This document shows positions 53,972 through 61,875 of a stretch of 64,000 bases of DNA, one piece after another (the stretch's first letter is position 1; every line of letters starts with the position of its first letter). Both the position numbers and the translations under genes were made by a program. This DNA comes from Novosphingobium sp. RL4 (GTDB lineage Bacteria; Pseudomonadota; Alphaproteobacteria; Sphingomonadales; Sphingomonadaceae): the NCBI RefSeq assembly GCF_035658495.1, contig NZ_CP141945.1, positions 1,663,501-1,727,500 on the forward strand. Direction: 5' to 3'. A model generated the notes under the pieces. That model did no database searches. It saw only the letters and a list, made by a program, of their open reading frames with translations, and was not told the DNA's origin.

Positions 53972-54262
53972 TCAGGACGCCGGGCTGGCGGGCGGATCGT
54001 CGGAGTTGCTGATGGCAACCGCGGTCAGGCCGCCTGCGGCAATGATGCCGCCCAGAGCCCATAGCCACGAGCCTTGCAGGAAGCCTCCGCCCGCCGCGGC
54101 GGCAGCGCCGCCGCCGCCGGCAGCGGGCAGGCCTTCGGCGCCGGTCTGCGTGGCCATCCTGGTGCTGGCGCGCTTCACGCGCTCGGGCGCCGGAGGCGCT
54201 GCTGCCACGAGGCCGAATGCGGCAATGCCCGCGATGAGATAAGTCGGACGAAATCCGGACAT
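53972..54262 (-). CDS. Small exported Gly/Ala-rich protein at the head of the EPS operon
   Basis: The 96-aa protein starts at ATG 54262 with GGAG seven bases upstream. It has a signal peptide or first helix (TYLIAGIAAFGLVAAAPP), a basic segment (ERVKRASTRMATQ), a Gly/Ala-rich run, then a second helix (SWLWALGGIIAAGGLTAVAI) and an acidic tail SNSDDPPASPAS. I recognise no family, but small proteins of this shape often precede EPS genes in sphingomonads and may be membrane-assembly or accessory factors. The AT-rich region upstream probably holds the operon promoter. Confidence 0.65.
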   Translation of the reverse strand: MSGFRPTYLIAGIAAFGLVAAAPPAPERVKRASTRMATQTGAEGLPAAGGGGAAAAAGGGFLQGSWLWALGGIIAAGGLTAVAISNSDDPPASPAS

Positions 54263-54449
54263 GTGAAATTCTCCAATCCGTGGCAGATACATCTCAAGAT
54301 AATCTGCCGTATGGTGGGAAAAATTATTGCATTTTTATTTTAATAAATGCGTTTTTCGAAGTGTTTTCGTTATCTGAAATGTTGTCGATATAAATGTATC
54401 GAGATAAATTCTGATATTTAACGAGTGAATTCATATGGTATTGCGAACG
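54263..54449. promoter_or_regulatory. AT-rich promoter region of the EPS operon
   Basis: This region is far more AT-rich than the rest of the window (runs such as TTTTTATTTTAATAAA near 54332-54347). It contains GCATTT (54329-54334) and AAATGC (54345-54350), followed by TTTTT, on the plus strand. Low GC upstream of EPS genes is where H-NS/MucR-type silencers often bind; that is a suggestion only. Confidence 0.45.
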
Positions 54450-54504
54450 GAGAGGTGCGGCCGGGCAGTTGTTCGCCCCCACGAAACAAGGTGCCGCACC
54501 TCTC
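54450..54504. other. Long-stem inverted repeat between EPS head and EAL gene
   Basis: The arms GAGAGGTGCGGC (54450-54461) and GCCGCACCTCTC (54493-54504) are exact 12-bp complements with a 31-nt loop. It lies 54-108 bp beyond the EAL stop codon on its transcript side. It may end the EAL transcript or act in the leader of an antisense RNA. Confidence 0.6.
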
Positions 54505-54557
54505 GGCCTTCGGAGGCGACCCGAAGGAAGTTGGGCGCCCGCAGGACGCCGGCCTCT

Positions 54558-55943
54558 TCACTGGACGAATCTCAGCGAAGGTTCCGGCGCGCACTGCCAG
54601 CCCCGTGATGTTTCCGGCGGTTGCGGAAGTCCGTCCGCCACGTAAGGTCTTGGTCGGCAGCCGCAGGGCTGGCCCCAGAGGTAGCCCTGCTGCCAGTTCA
54701 CCCCCGCCTCCAGCGCGATATTCCGGTGCTGGGAGGTCTCGACCCCTTCCGCGACGACGGTAGCGCTGATCGACTTGGCCAGTTGAGCAAGGGAAACGAA
54801 GATCGCGCGGCCACGCTCCGAAGCGGTGGCCCGGCGCAGGAACAGGCTGTCGATCTTGATGATGTCGGGCGCGAAAGCCAGCAATTGTCTGACCGAAGCG
54901 TACCCCGTGCCGAAATCGTCAAGCACGATGCCGCAACCGAGGCGGCGCATCGTATCGACGAACCGCACGGCATCGGAGACTTTCGGGAAAGATGCGGTTT
55001 CGGTGATTTCGAGCAGCAAGCGCCGGGCGATGTGACCGTTGCGCCGCAGGGTCGAACGGATGTCGTCCCACCAGGGATCGTCGCTCAGGCTCAGGGCGGA
55101 CAGGTTCACCGCGATCTGGATGTCCTCCGAGCGTTCCAGTTCGGCGATCACCTGCCGGACCATGAAGAGATCGAGCAGGCGCACGAAGCCCAGCCGCTCC
55201 ATAGAGAGGATGTAGGTCCCGGGGCGTTCCGGCAGGCCTTTGCTGTCGGATAGCCGGGCGAGCGCCTCGAAGTAACGGGTCACCCCCGAGTCCGCGCAGC
55301 GCACTTTCTGCCAGAACGGGCGGAGGCCTCCGCTTCCGGCAGTGCCGTCCCGCATCGACTTGAGCGCCGTGAGGGCGTGGGAGACGATCGCCATGTCGGC
55401 CCGGTAACGCTCGGCTTCCTCGCCATACTCGGGAAGGGCGCCGACGAAGGGAAACATCCATTCCGAAACATCGCCCGGGCTGGCATCGTCTTCGCCGGAA
55501 TCGCTTTCGCCGGAATCGCTTTCGCCGGAATCGCTTTCGGGGGTGAAGATGCTCCAGCAGGCCGAAACCCAGACATGGATCGGCCCCGCCTTGCTGGCGA
55601 AGGCCAGCAGCGGGATCGCCTCGCAGACCGTCGCCGCCCAGGCCGTGCCGGTCTCAGGGGTCATCGTGTCGCCGAGCCGGGTGCCGCGCTTGATCCTGAC
55701 CTCCAGGATATCCGCGCGGCATGTCTCCATGGTGCCATTGTCCTGAACGAGCCGGGCGATATGGTCATGAGCGGTCGCCACCGCCTCGGAAGCGAGTTCC
55801 TGGCCATAGGCGGCCACGAGATGCGGATAGTTTCCAATGCGGAACCAGAAGAGCGCCGTGTCAGGGTATCTGGCCAGGCGGGCAACGTGAGCCGCGCCGG
55901 CCCTGGTGCCCTCGGTTCTTCGTCTGTCCGCGTTAATAGCCAT
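54558..55943 (-). CDS. EAL-domain protein (probable c-di-GMP phosphodiesterase)
   Basis: The 461-aa cytoplasmic protein starts at ATG 55943 with GGGGG upstream. The first 200 residues resemble a degenerate GGDEF-like fold (FWFRIGNYPHLVAAYGQEL) with no GGDEF motif. A repeated acidic linker Ser-Asp-Ser-Gly-Glu (three copies) sits near residues 137-151. The C-terminal EAL domain keeps the catalytic set: Glu226 in FEALARL, NLSALSL, LLEITETA, LDDFGTGYAS, IKIDSLFL, EGVET, QQGYLWG. It should hydrolyse c-di-GMP, a common switch for EPS and biofilm. It is transcribed away from the recombinase gene; a recombinase-core-like site lies 47-71 bp upstream of its start. Confidence 0.88.
   Translation of the reverse strand: MAINADRRRTEGTRAGAAHVARLARYPDTALFWFRIGNYPHLVAAYGQELASEAVATAHDHIARLVQDNGTMETCRADILEVRIKRGTRLGDTMTPETGTAWAATVCEAIPLLAFASKAGPIHVWVSACWSIFTPESDSGESDSGESDSGEDDASPGDVSEWMFPFVGALPEYGEEAERYRADMAIVSHALTALKSMRDGTAGSGGLRPFWQKVRCADSGVTRYFEALARLSDSKGLPERPGTYILSMERLGFVRLLDLFMVRQVIAELERSEDIQIAVNLSALSLSDDPWWDDIRSTLRRNGHIARRLLLEITETASFPKVSDAVRFVDTMRRLGCGIVLDDFGTGYASVRQLLAFAPDIIKIDSLFLRRATASERGRAIFVSLAQLAKSISATVVAEGVETSQHRNIALEAGVNWQQGYLWGQPCGCRPRPYVADGLPQPPETSRGWQCAPEPSLRFVQ
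55491..55535 (-). repeat. 15-bp tandem repeat in the EAL gene
   Basis: Three perfect plus-strand copies of TTCGCCGGAATCGCT lie within the EAL gene. On the coding strand they give the Ser-Asp-Ser-Gly-Glu repeat. The unit keeps the frame, so copy number can vary without truncating the protein. Confidence 0.9.
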
Positions 55944-55989
55944 TGCCAACCCCCACATCAGCAAGACTCCGAGTGGAACTGCCGTGTCT

Positions 55990-56014
55990 GAGACGGTTTA
56001 GCCAAAAGTGTCTC
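55990..56014 (+). other. Left candidate tyrosine-recombinase core site
   Basis: Inverted arms GAGACGGTTT (55990-55999) and AAAGTGTCTC (56005-56014) match as reverse complements at 8 of 10 positions around spacer AGCCA (56000-56004). The site lies 47-71 bp upstream of the EAL start and about 85 bp upstream of the recombinase start, so it overlaps both promoters. Its partner is at 56912-56936 in opposite orientation. Confidence 0.65.
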
Positions 56015-56096
56015 AAACCGCCCGGAGCGGGGTTTTGGTAGCGGCGTTAACGCTATGTCTTTACCGGATAATCCGTCACCGCGAGGGCTTCATCAT

Positions 56097-57104
56097 ATGC
56101 CATGGACTGTCTATAACCGGCACGGACAACGCAAATATCTTACTAATAATGAGATCGACGCATTCATACGTTCCGCACGTAATCGAAGTGCGGATGTGCG
56201 AACGTTTTGCTGGATGCTGGCCTATACTGGCTGCCGAATCTCCGAGGCGCTGTCGTTGACCGTCGACAGTATCGATTTCGAGGCCAAGCACGTCATTATC
56301 CAGTGCCTGAAAAAGCGCGGCAAACGAATATTTAGGGCAATTCCTCTTCCGCCCAACTTTCTGAGAGTTTTGTATCAATGGCTCCGATCGCGCTCCAGCG
56401 ACGATCCCGAGCTGTGGCCATGGTCCCGCATGACGGGTTATCGCCGGATCTGCGAGGTGATGGAAAGTGCGGGAATAACCGGCACTTATGCCAGCCCCAA
56501 GGGTCTGAGGCACGGTTTCGGCGTCCGTGCGATCCAGGCCGGAGTGCCGCTTACACTGGTCCAGAGATGGCTTGGACATGCGGACATCAAGACAACAGCA
56601 ATCTATACCAGCGCAGTCGGACCAGAAGAGCGGGAAATCGCGGCCCGTATGTGGCGGCAAAAGATCACGGAGAAATCGAAATTCTCCGATATGTTGCCCG
56701 GTGACGACTTGGTGGAATTCGCCGGAGAACCGGTATCGACCGAGAAGGTGGCAGAGGGTGTGTCAGGCGGGTCAGTTAACAGGCCGTCGTCGAAGGATAT
56801 GGTAAACCCCGGTAAAGGTGATTTACTTAATCTGCCGGTTAACGGTGATCCGCAGCCTTGGCCGCAGAAAGCATCACAATCCCCTCTAAAAAGAATAACC
56901 TATTGCTCTGTGATACACTTTTGGCTAAAGTGTCGCGATCATTTTCGTTGTAATTCAAGGACATGCGTTGATCCTGCGAATAATTTGGCCGATCCGGCGA
57001 ACGACCCTTCGGCAGGCTCCGCACGCCTCTGTGGGCGCTCCGCAAGAGCCTTCTGGCCTCTGGGCGTGGAGAGTGCTCTCCAGTCGCTTTACGACGGTTG
57101 TTAA
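56097..57104 (+). CDS. Tyrosine recombinase/integrase, catalytic-domain-only type with unusual C-terminal tail
   Basis: The recognisable protein starts MPWTVYNRHGQRKYL (56097; ATG 56055 is an in-frame alternative). It runs to about residue 200 as a compact catalytic domain without the usual N-terminal DNA-binding domain. Catalytic elements are Arg in AYTGCRISEALSL, KKRGKR (Lys), LRHGF with Lys (SPKGLRHGF) where the box II His is usual, and LGHADIKTTAIYT with the nucleophile Tyr. The frame continues through about 130 further residues of unrelated composition (WPQKASQSPLKRI onwards) to 57104; base composition there differs and a core-like site lies inside it, so the tail may not be native. It is divergent from the EAL gene and is bracketed by the two core-like sites. 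Confidence 0.85.
   Translation: MPWTVYNRHGQRKYLTNNEIDAFIRSARNRSADVRTFCWMLAYTGCRISEALSLTVDSIDFEAKHVIIQCLKKRGKRIFRAIPLPPNFLRVLYQWLRSRSSDDPELWPWSRMTGYRRICEVMESAGITGTYASPKGLRHGFGVRAIQAGVPLTLVQRWLGHADIKTTAIYTSAVGPEEREIAARMWRQKITEKSKFSDMLPGDDLVEFAGEPVSTEKVAEGVSGGSVNRPSSKDMVNPGKGDLLNLPVNGDPQPWPQKASQSPLKRITYCSVIHFWLKCRDHFRCNSRTCVDPANNLADPANDPSAGSARLCGRSARAFWPLGVESALQSLYDGC
56912..56936 (-). other. Right candidate tyrosine-recombinase core site, inverted
   Basis: On the plus strand the arms are GATACACTTT (56912-56921) and AAAGTGTCGC (56927-56936) around TGGCT, which is AGCCA on the minus strand. The arms match each other at 8 of 10 positions. Aligned to the left site, the inner 15 bases are identical (TTTAGCCAAAAGTGT). 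The orientation is opposite to the left site. Confidence 0.65.
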
Positions 57105-57779
57105 TGTTAGTTGTTAAGGGCGCGGCTTCCGATTCCAGCCTTCCCTGTCAGGCGCGGCTGGCCTGGAAGAGGCCATTCCGGCCTGATGCTGCCTGAAGCG
57201 GTGTCCAGTCGTTCTGTTTATGCAGACACTTTCCTCAATTCTTTGGCTTCACCTTCTCAGGCCTCAATTCTTCCGGTCTTCAGGCCTTTGATATCCGTCA
57301 TAAGCCGCATGCCACGGCGATCGGACGGACGGGCCCGCTGAGGCGTGCTCCCCGCCCTGCCGATGACGAGGCAGGGGATACGAGCGCACATTTGCGGGTG
57401 CCAATTACAATACATTCATGGCGCGAGCGCTCTTTCGTCCCCGGCGCCCAAATGCCAGCGCTTCCCGCCGGAACGTGGTCCATGCGGGACAGGTCGCCTT
57501 CGCGGCGGCGGCATGACCGCCGCAAGGCGGTATTCACGACTATAGCCCGGCGCGAAACCGGCCGGCGGGGTCTTTCGGGGTAAGGGGCGGGCAACTATGC
57601 GCCCGTGAGCCATCCTCTTGCGCTCAGCGAATGGTCTTGAGGCGCCGTGCGGGGGCGCCGCTCCTCGATGCCGGGCAGGGCAGAGGAAATGTGGCCGAGC
57701 AGAACGCCCGGCGCAGGAATCAGGACCGCGGCCGCAGCCGCGATCCGTCAAATTCTTCCGTTAAGTCCGTTACGACCGT
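57105..57779. other. Gene-poor region beside the recombinase
   Basis: In this 675-bp stretch I see no convincing gene. Short ORFs lack ribosome sites and family features. It follows the recombinase tail, so it may be the decayed remainder of an inserted element. No tRNA or direct-repeat attachment site was recognised. Confidence 0.5.
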
Positions 57780-59885
57780 TCAGGCTGCGCATTTGCGCTG
57801 GAGCCGGAAGCGGTGCAGCAGGCATTCGGTATATCCGTTGGGCTGGGCGGCAGCTTCGAAGATCAGGGCGCGGGCGGTCTGGAATGCAACCGAACGCTCC
57901 CGATCCCGTGACATCGGGCTGTAATCCGGGTCAGCCGCGTTCTGGGCGTCGACCTTTTCCGCCATGCGGGCCAGCGCGGCTTCCACGTCGTCTTGCGTGC
58001 AGACGCCGTGAAGCAGCCAGTTGCCGAGCGCCTGCGCGGAGATACGCAGCGTGGCGCGATCTTCCATCAGCCCGACATCGTTGATGTCCGGAACCTTGGA
58101 GCAGCCGATGCCCTGGTCGATCCAGCGCACGACGTAGCCGAGGATGCCTTGCGCGTTGTTGTCGAGTTCCCGCTCGATAGCGGTCCGGTTCCAATCCGTG
58201 GGGCGGCCCAGCGGAAGCGTCAGCAGGTCGCCCAGCGATGCCGGGGGTTCGGCTGCGCGTTCGGACTGGCGCGTTGCCACGTCCACCGCATGGTAGTGCG
58301 TGGCATGAAGCACTGCCGCCGTGGGCGAAGGCACCCAGGCGGTGGAGGCACCGCTGAGCGGATGGGCGATCTTCTGCTCCAGCATGTCGGCCATGCGATC
58401 TGGCGCGGCCCACATGCCCTTGCCGATCTGCGCCCGGCCGGAAAATCCGGTCTGGAGGCCGATCTGCACGTTCCGGTTCTCGTAAGTGACAAGCCAGCGG
58501 GCGCTTTTCATGTCGCCCTTGGGCTGCATCGGCCCGGCCTGCATGGACGTGTGGATCTCGTCGCCGGTACGATCGAGGAAGCCGGTGTTGATGAAGACGA
58601 TCCGGTCCTTCACCGCATGGATGCAGGCTGCCAGATTGGCCGATGTGCGGCGCTCTTCGTCCATGACGCCGATCTTGATGGTGTGCCGGGCCAGACCCAG
58701 CATGTCTTCCACCGCATCGAACAGGTCGTTGGCGAAGGCCGCTTCGTCCGGCCCGTGCATCTTCGGCTTGACGATGTATATCGAGCCGGCCGGGCTGTTG
58801 CGATAGCGGCCCCTGCCGTCAAGGTCGTGCAGCGCGATCAGGCTGGTGACGACGGCATCGAGTATGCCCTCGAAGGCCTCGCTGCCGTCTGGCAGGTGGA
58901 CGGCGGGCGTGCGCATGAGGTGCCCGACATTGCGGACGAGCAGCAGGCTGCGGCCGCGCAGCGAGAACGGGCTGCCATCGGGCGCGGTGTAGGCGCGGTC
59001 CGGCGAAAGGTGTCGTCGCACCGATTTGCCGCCCTTCTCGAAGGTCGCTTCGAGATCGCCTTGCATCAGGCCCAGCCAGTTGGCGTAGCCATCGCGCTTG
59101 TCCGGCCCGTCCACGGCGGCGACGGAATCCTCGAGGTCGACGATTGTGGTGATCGCGGCTTCAAGCTGGATATCGGCAATGCCCGCCGGATCGGCGGCGC
59201 CGATGGGATGGGCGGGATCGATCACGATCTCGATGTGCAGGCCGTGATGGCGCAGCAGGATGTTGGCCCCCCGGCGCCCGGCGAACGCGGCAGGATCGGC
59301 AAGCGCGGGATCGCCGCCCGCAAAGTCGGCCCAGGAGCCGTTGGAGAGCGGGACCGCGCGGTCGAGGAAGGCCCTGGACCAGGCGATCGCCTCAGCGCCC
59401 CGTTCAGGATCGTAGCCCGGACCCGTGGCTTTGCCGGGCAGGGCGTCGGTGCCGTAGAGCGCGTCGTAAAGGCTGCCCCAGCGCGCATTGGCGGCGTTGA
59501 GCAGGAAGCGGGCATTGAGCACCGGCACGACAAGTTGGGGCCCGGCGATCGCGGCAAGTTCGGGATCGACGTTTTCGGGCGCGATCCTGAAAGGTGCCGG
59601 CTCGGCTGCGAGATAGCCGATCTCGCTCAGGAATGCCTGATAGGCGGCAGCATCGAAGGGCTGGTCGCGGTGCGTCCGGTGCCATGCGTCGATGCGGGCC
59701 TGAAGTCGGTCGCGGGTCGCCAGGAGGGCGGCGTTGCGCGGGGTGAAGCGCGCGAAGATCACAGCAAGGTCGTGCCAGAAGGCCTCAGGGGCGATCGCGG
59801 TGCCGGGAAGGGCCTGCTCCTCGATGAAGGCCGCGAGCGAGGATTCGACGGAGAGGCCGGCGCGGTCGATCGTCTGGGTGGCCAT
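57780..59885 (-). CDS. glcB: Malate synthase G
   Basis: The 701-aa length is typical for the G isoform. Motifs include [78 protein letters not shown] (acidic metal/glyoxylate site), [20 protein letters not shown] and the catalytic-region ATHYHAVDV. It condenses glyoxylate with acetyl-CoA to malate. It lies 5 bp downstream of the GlcG-like gene, the same order as glcG-glcB in E. coli. No isocitrate lyase is in the window, so glyoxylate probably comes from another source such as glycolate or ring-nitrogen breakdown. Confidence 0.97.
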   Translation of the reverse strand: MATQTIDRAGLSVESSLAAFIEEQALPGTAIAPEAFWHDLAVIFARFTPRNAALLATRDRLQARIDAWHRTHRDQPFDAAAYQAFLSEIGYLAAEPAPFRIAPENVDPELAAIAGPQLVVPVLNARFLLNAANARWGSLYDALYGTDALPGKATGPGYDPERGAEAIAWSRAFLDRAVPLSNGSWADFAGGDPALADPAAFAGRRGANILLRHHGLHIEIVIDPAHPIGAADPAGIADIQLEAAITTIVDLEDSVAAVDGPDKRDGYANWLGLMQGDLEATFEKGGKSVRRHLSPDRAYTAPDGSPFSLRGRSLLLVRNVGHLMRTPAVHLPDGSEAFEGILDAVVTSLIALHDLDGRGRYRNSPAGSIYIVKPKMHGPDEAAFANDLFDAVEDMLGLARHTIKIGVMDEERRTSANLAACIHAVKDRIVFINTGFLDRTGDEIHTSMQAGPMQPKGDMKSARWLVTYENRNVQIGLQTGFSGRAQIGKGMWAAPDRMADMLEQKIAHPLSGASTAWVPSPTAAVLHATHYHAVDVATRQSERAAEPPASLGDLLTLPLGRPTDWNRTAIERELDNNAQGILGYVVRWIDQGIGCSKVPDINDVGLMEDRATLRISAQALGNWLLHGVCTQDDVEAALARMAEKVDAQNAADPDYSPMSRDRERSVAFQTARALIFEAAAQPNGYTECLLHRFRLQRKCAA

Positions 59886-59890
59886 GCGGC

Positions 59891-60316
59891 TTATTCCTTC
59901 GTTGCAAGCCCGGCGGCGGCGATCCCCGCCAGGGCGCAGGCTTCGTCGTTGTCCGAAAGGTCGCCGGTCACGCCGACGGCTCCGATCACGGTATATTCCG
60001 GGCTGATGACGAGCAGGCCGCCGGCGGCAGGAACGATGCCCTGCGGCGCGATGGCGCCGAGCGAGGCCACGAATGCCGGACGGTCGGCAGCCATGGCCGC
60101 AACGGCGCGCGAGGACAGGCCGAGCGCCAGCGCCGTCGCCGCCTTTGCCGTGGCGATCTGCGGGCGCAGGGTCGAGGAGCCGTCCTCGCGTCCAAAGCTG
60201 ACGAGATGGCCACCGGTATCCAGCACGGCGACCGTCAAGGGCTTGAGCCCCATTTCACGGCCCTTTTCGAGCGCGGCGGAAACGATGGCACGGGCCTGTT
60301 CGAGCTTGATGGACAT
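59891..60316 (-). CDS. glcG: GlcG/HbpS family protein
   Basis: The 141-aa protein shows the family signatures [37 protein letters not shown] and [30 protein letters not shown]. HbpS-like members bind haem; GlcG, encoded in the glycolate operon of E. coli, has no settled function. It has no signal peptide. The start may be ATG 60316 or GTG 60322 (MSMS). It is coupled to glcB (5-bp gap) and preceded by a strong hairpin, so glcG-glcB may form its own unit. Confidence 0.88.
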   Translation of the reverse strand: MSIKLEQARAIVSAALEKGREMGLKPLTVAVLDTGGHLVSFGREDGSSTLRPQIATAKAATALALGLSSRAVAAMAADRPAFVASLGAIAPQGIVPAAGGLLVISPEYTVIGAVGVTGDLSDNDEACALAGIAAAGLATKE

Positions 60317-60349
60317 GGACACTCTTCTGCTCGGGACATGGGAAAGAAC

Positions 60350-60377
60350 GGACGGCGCCGTTTGCTGGGCGCCGTCC
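60350..60377 (-). terminator. Hairpin between the amidohydrolase and glcG
   Basis: The arms GGACGGCGCC (60350-60359) and GGCGCCGTCC (60368-60377) are perfect 10-bp complements with an 8-nt loop, 33 bp past the amidohydrolase stop on its transcript. No T-run is seen. It may end the SDR-amidohydrolase transcript or attenuate glcG-glcB. Confidence 0.55.
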
Positions 60378-60409
60378 GAGTGAGGGACCGGTCTGGCGGT
60401 GCGTCCGGC

Positions 60410-61849
60410 TCAGTAACGCTTGCCGCGCTTTTCGAGGATCGCGCGGGTGGTGGTGTGCGTGTTCGTGGGCCTGGGCGTCGGCATCTGCTGGATGCGCCGC
60501 ACGTTGAGGCCGTGGCCCATCGCTTCGGTCACCAGCTCGCCGTCGCGCATCACGAAGCGTCCGCGCACCAGCGTGTGGATCGGCGCGCCGCGGGTTTCGT
60601 AGTCCTGGAACGGGGTGGAAGATCCCTTGGACTTGAGCAGCGCGGAATCGACCTTCACCACCTTGTCGAGATCGACGACGACGATATCGGCGTCCGAACC
60701 CGGCAGCAGCGCGCCCTTTCGGGGATAGAGGCCGAACGCCTTGGCGGGCGCCAGCGAGGTCATGCGCACATACTGGTTGAGCGTCATGCGGCCATTGGCG
60801 ATCTGGGTGAGCATGAGCGGCATCTGCGTCTGCACCCCGGTGAAGCCGCAGTCGGCGCGCCAGATGTCGTCGTTGTGCTTTTCCGCGTGGCTGTGCGGGG
60901 CATGGTCGGTGGCGATCATGTCGATCGTGCCGTCGGCAACGCCCTGCCAGAGCTGCTCCTGATGAACTTTCTCGCGCACGGGCGGATTGACGCGGATCAG
61001 GGACTTCTTCTCGGTATAGGCGTGTTCGTCCAGCAGCAGGTAGTGCGGGCACGTCTCCGCCGTGATGTCCACGCCGCGGGCCTTGGCCTCGCGCAGGGGG
61101 CGCAGTTCGTCGCCCGAGGAGACGTGGAGGACGTGGATGCGTGCGCCGGTCCATTCGGCCAGGATCGCCGCGCGCGATACCGCCTCCACTGCGACTACCG
61201 GCGGCCGCGCGTCGAGATGGGCGAGCGGGTCGCAGCAGTCGTTCTCGCGCAGCTTCTTCGAGCGGCGCGCCATGATGGAGGCATTCTCGGCATGGAGCGC
61301 GACGCGGTAGCCGTGCTTGGCGACGATCTCGAAACCTTCGAGGATCGCGCCGCTGGGCGGAGAGGGCAGGTTGCCGAAGGTATTGCCCATGAAGCACTTG
61401 AACCCGGCCACGCCGCCTTCGATCAGCGCTTCGAGCTGGTCGAGGTTGTCCTCGCCCAGGAGCCCGTAGATGCCGAAATCGACATAGGCCTTCTTCGCCG
61501 ATTCCAGCTTCATGTTGAGCGCTTCGACATTACCCGTGGGCGGGTTGGTGTTGGGCATCTCGAACACCGTGGTGACGCCGCCCATGGCCGCGCTGGCGGT
61601 TCCGGTTTCCCAGGTTTCCTTGTGGGTATAGCCCGGATCGCGGAAATGGACGTGGGCGTCGATGGCGCCGGGGAGGATGTACTTGCCGGTGGCGTCCACC
61701 ACTTCGGCGGCGTCCGGCATCGCCTCGGGCGCGCCGATCGCCAGGATCGCGCCGTCCTTGATGGCGATCGAGGCTGCGAACATGGCGCTGTCAGTGACGA
61801 GGGTTGCGCCGTTGATGACGATATCGGCGGTCATGGGCTCAGCAGTCAT
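60410..61849 (-). CDS. Cyclic amidohydrolase, dihydroorotase/hydantoinase/allantoinase family
   Basis: The 479-aa protein has the metal ligands HVHFRDPGYTHKE, the carbamylated-Lys region GVAGFKCFMGNTF, HAENASIM, HVSSGDEL and the catalytic Asp in MIATDHAPHSHAEK. MPNTNPPT is the dihydroorotase-type loop. The family opens ring amides (dihydroorotate, hydantoins, allantoin). Location away from pyrimidine genes and next to malate synthase, an SDR and hydantoinase B suggests a catabolic role, not pyrimidine biosynthesis. ATG 61849 (MTAEPM) is the likely start, with 61834 as an alternative. It follows the SDR gene by 26 bp. Confidence 0.88.
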   Translation of the reverse strand: MTAEPMTADIVINGATLVTDSAMFAASIAIKDGAILAIGAPEAMPDAAEVVDATGKYILPGAIDAHVHFRDPGYTHKETWETGTASAAMGGVTTVFEMPNTNPPTGNVEALNMKLESAKKAYVDFGIYGLLGEDNLDQLEALIEGGVAGFKCFMGNTFGNLPSPPSGAILEGFEIVAKHGYRVALHAENASIMARRSKKLRENDCCDPLAHLDARPPVVAVEAVSRAAILAEWTGARIHVLHVSSGDELRPLREAKARGVDITAETCPHYLLLDEHAYTEKKSLIRVNPPVREKVHQEQLWQGVADGTIDMIATDHAPHSHAEKHNDDIWRADCGFTGVQTQMPLMLTQIANGRMTLNQYVRMTSLAPAKAFGLYPRKGALLPGSDADIVVVDLDKVVKVDSALLKSKGSSTPFQDYETRGAPIHTLVRGRFVMRDGELVTEAMGHGLNVRRIQQMPTPRPTNTHTTTRAILEKRGKRY

Positions 61850-61875
61850 GGGGCGTTCCGTATGCAATTCAGGGT

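Noticed and set aside
55491..55535. Possible CRISPR-like or recombination site array
   Set aside because: Contiguous 15-bp in-frame coding repeats in the EAL gene; no spacers.
55990..56936. Core-like sites read as attL/attR of an integrated element
   Set aside because: attL and attR should be direct repeats, but these two sites are in opposite orientation and no tRNA target was found, so inversion is the better reading.
57105..57779. Short ORFs of 60-110 aa beside the recombinase
   Set aside because: No ribosome sites, no recognisable domains, and overlapping frames on both strands; left as a gene-poor stretch.
60410..61849. pyrC (pyrimidine biosynthesis dihydroorotase)
   Set aside because: The family is right, but the neighbours are catabolic (SDR, malate synthase, LysR, hydantoinase B end) and no pyr gene is nearby, so no gene symbol was given.
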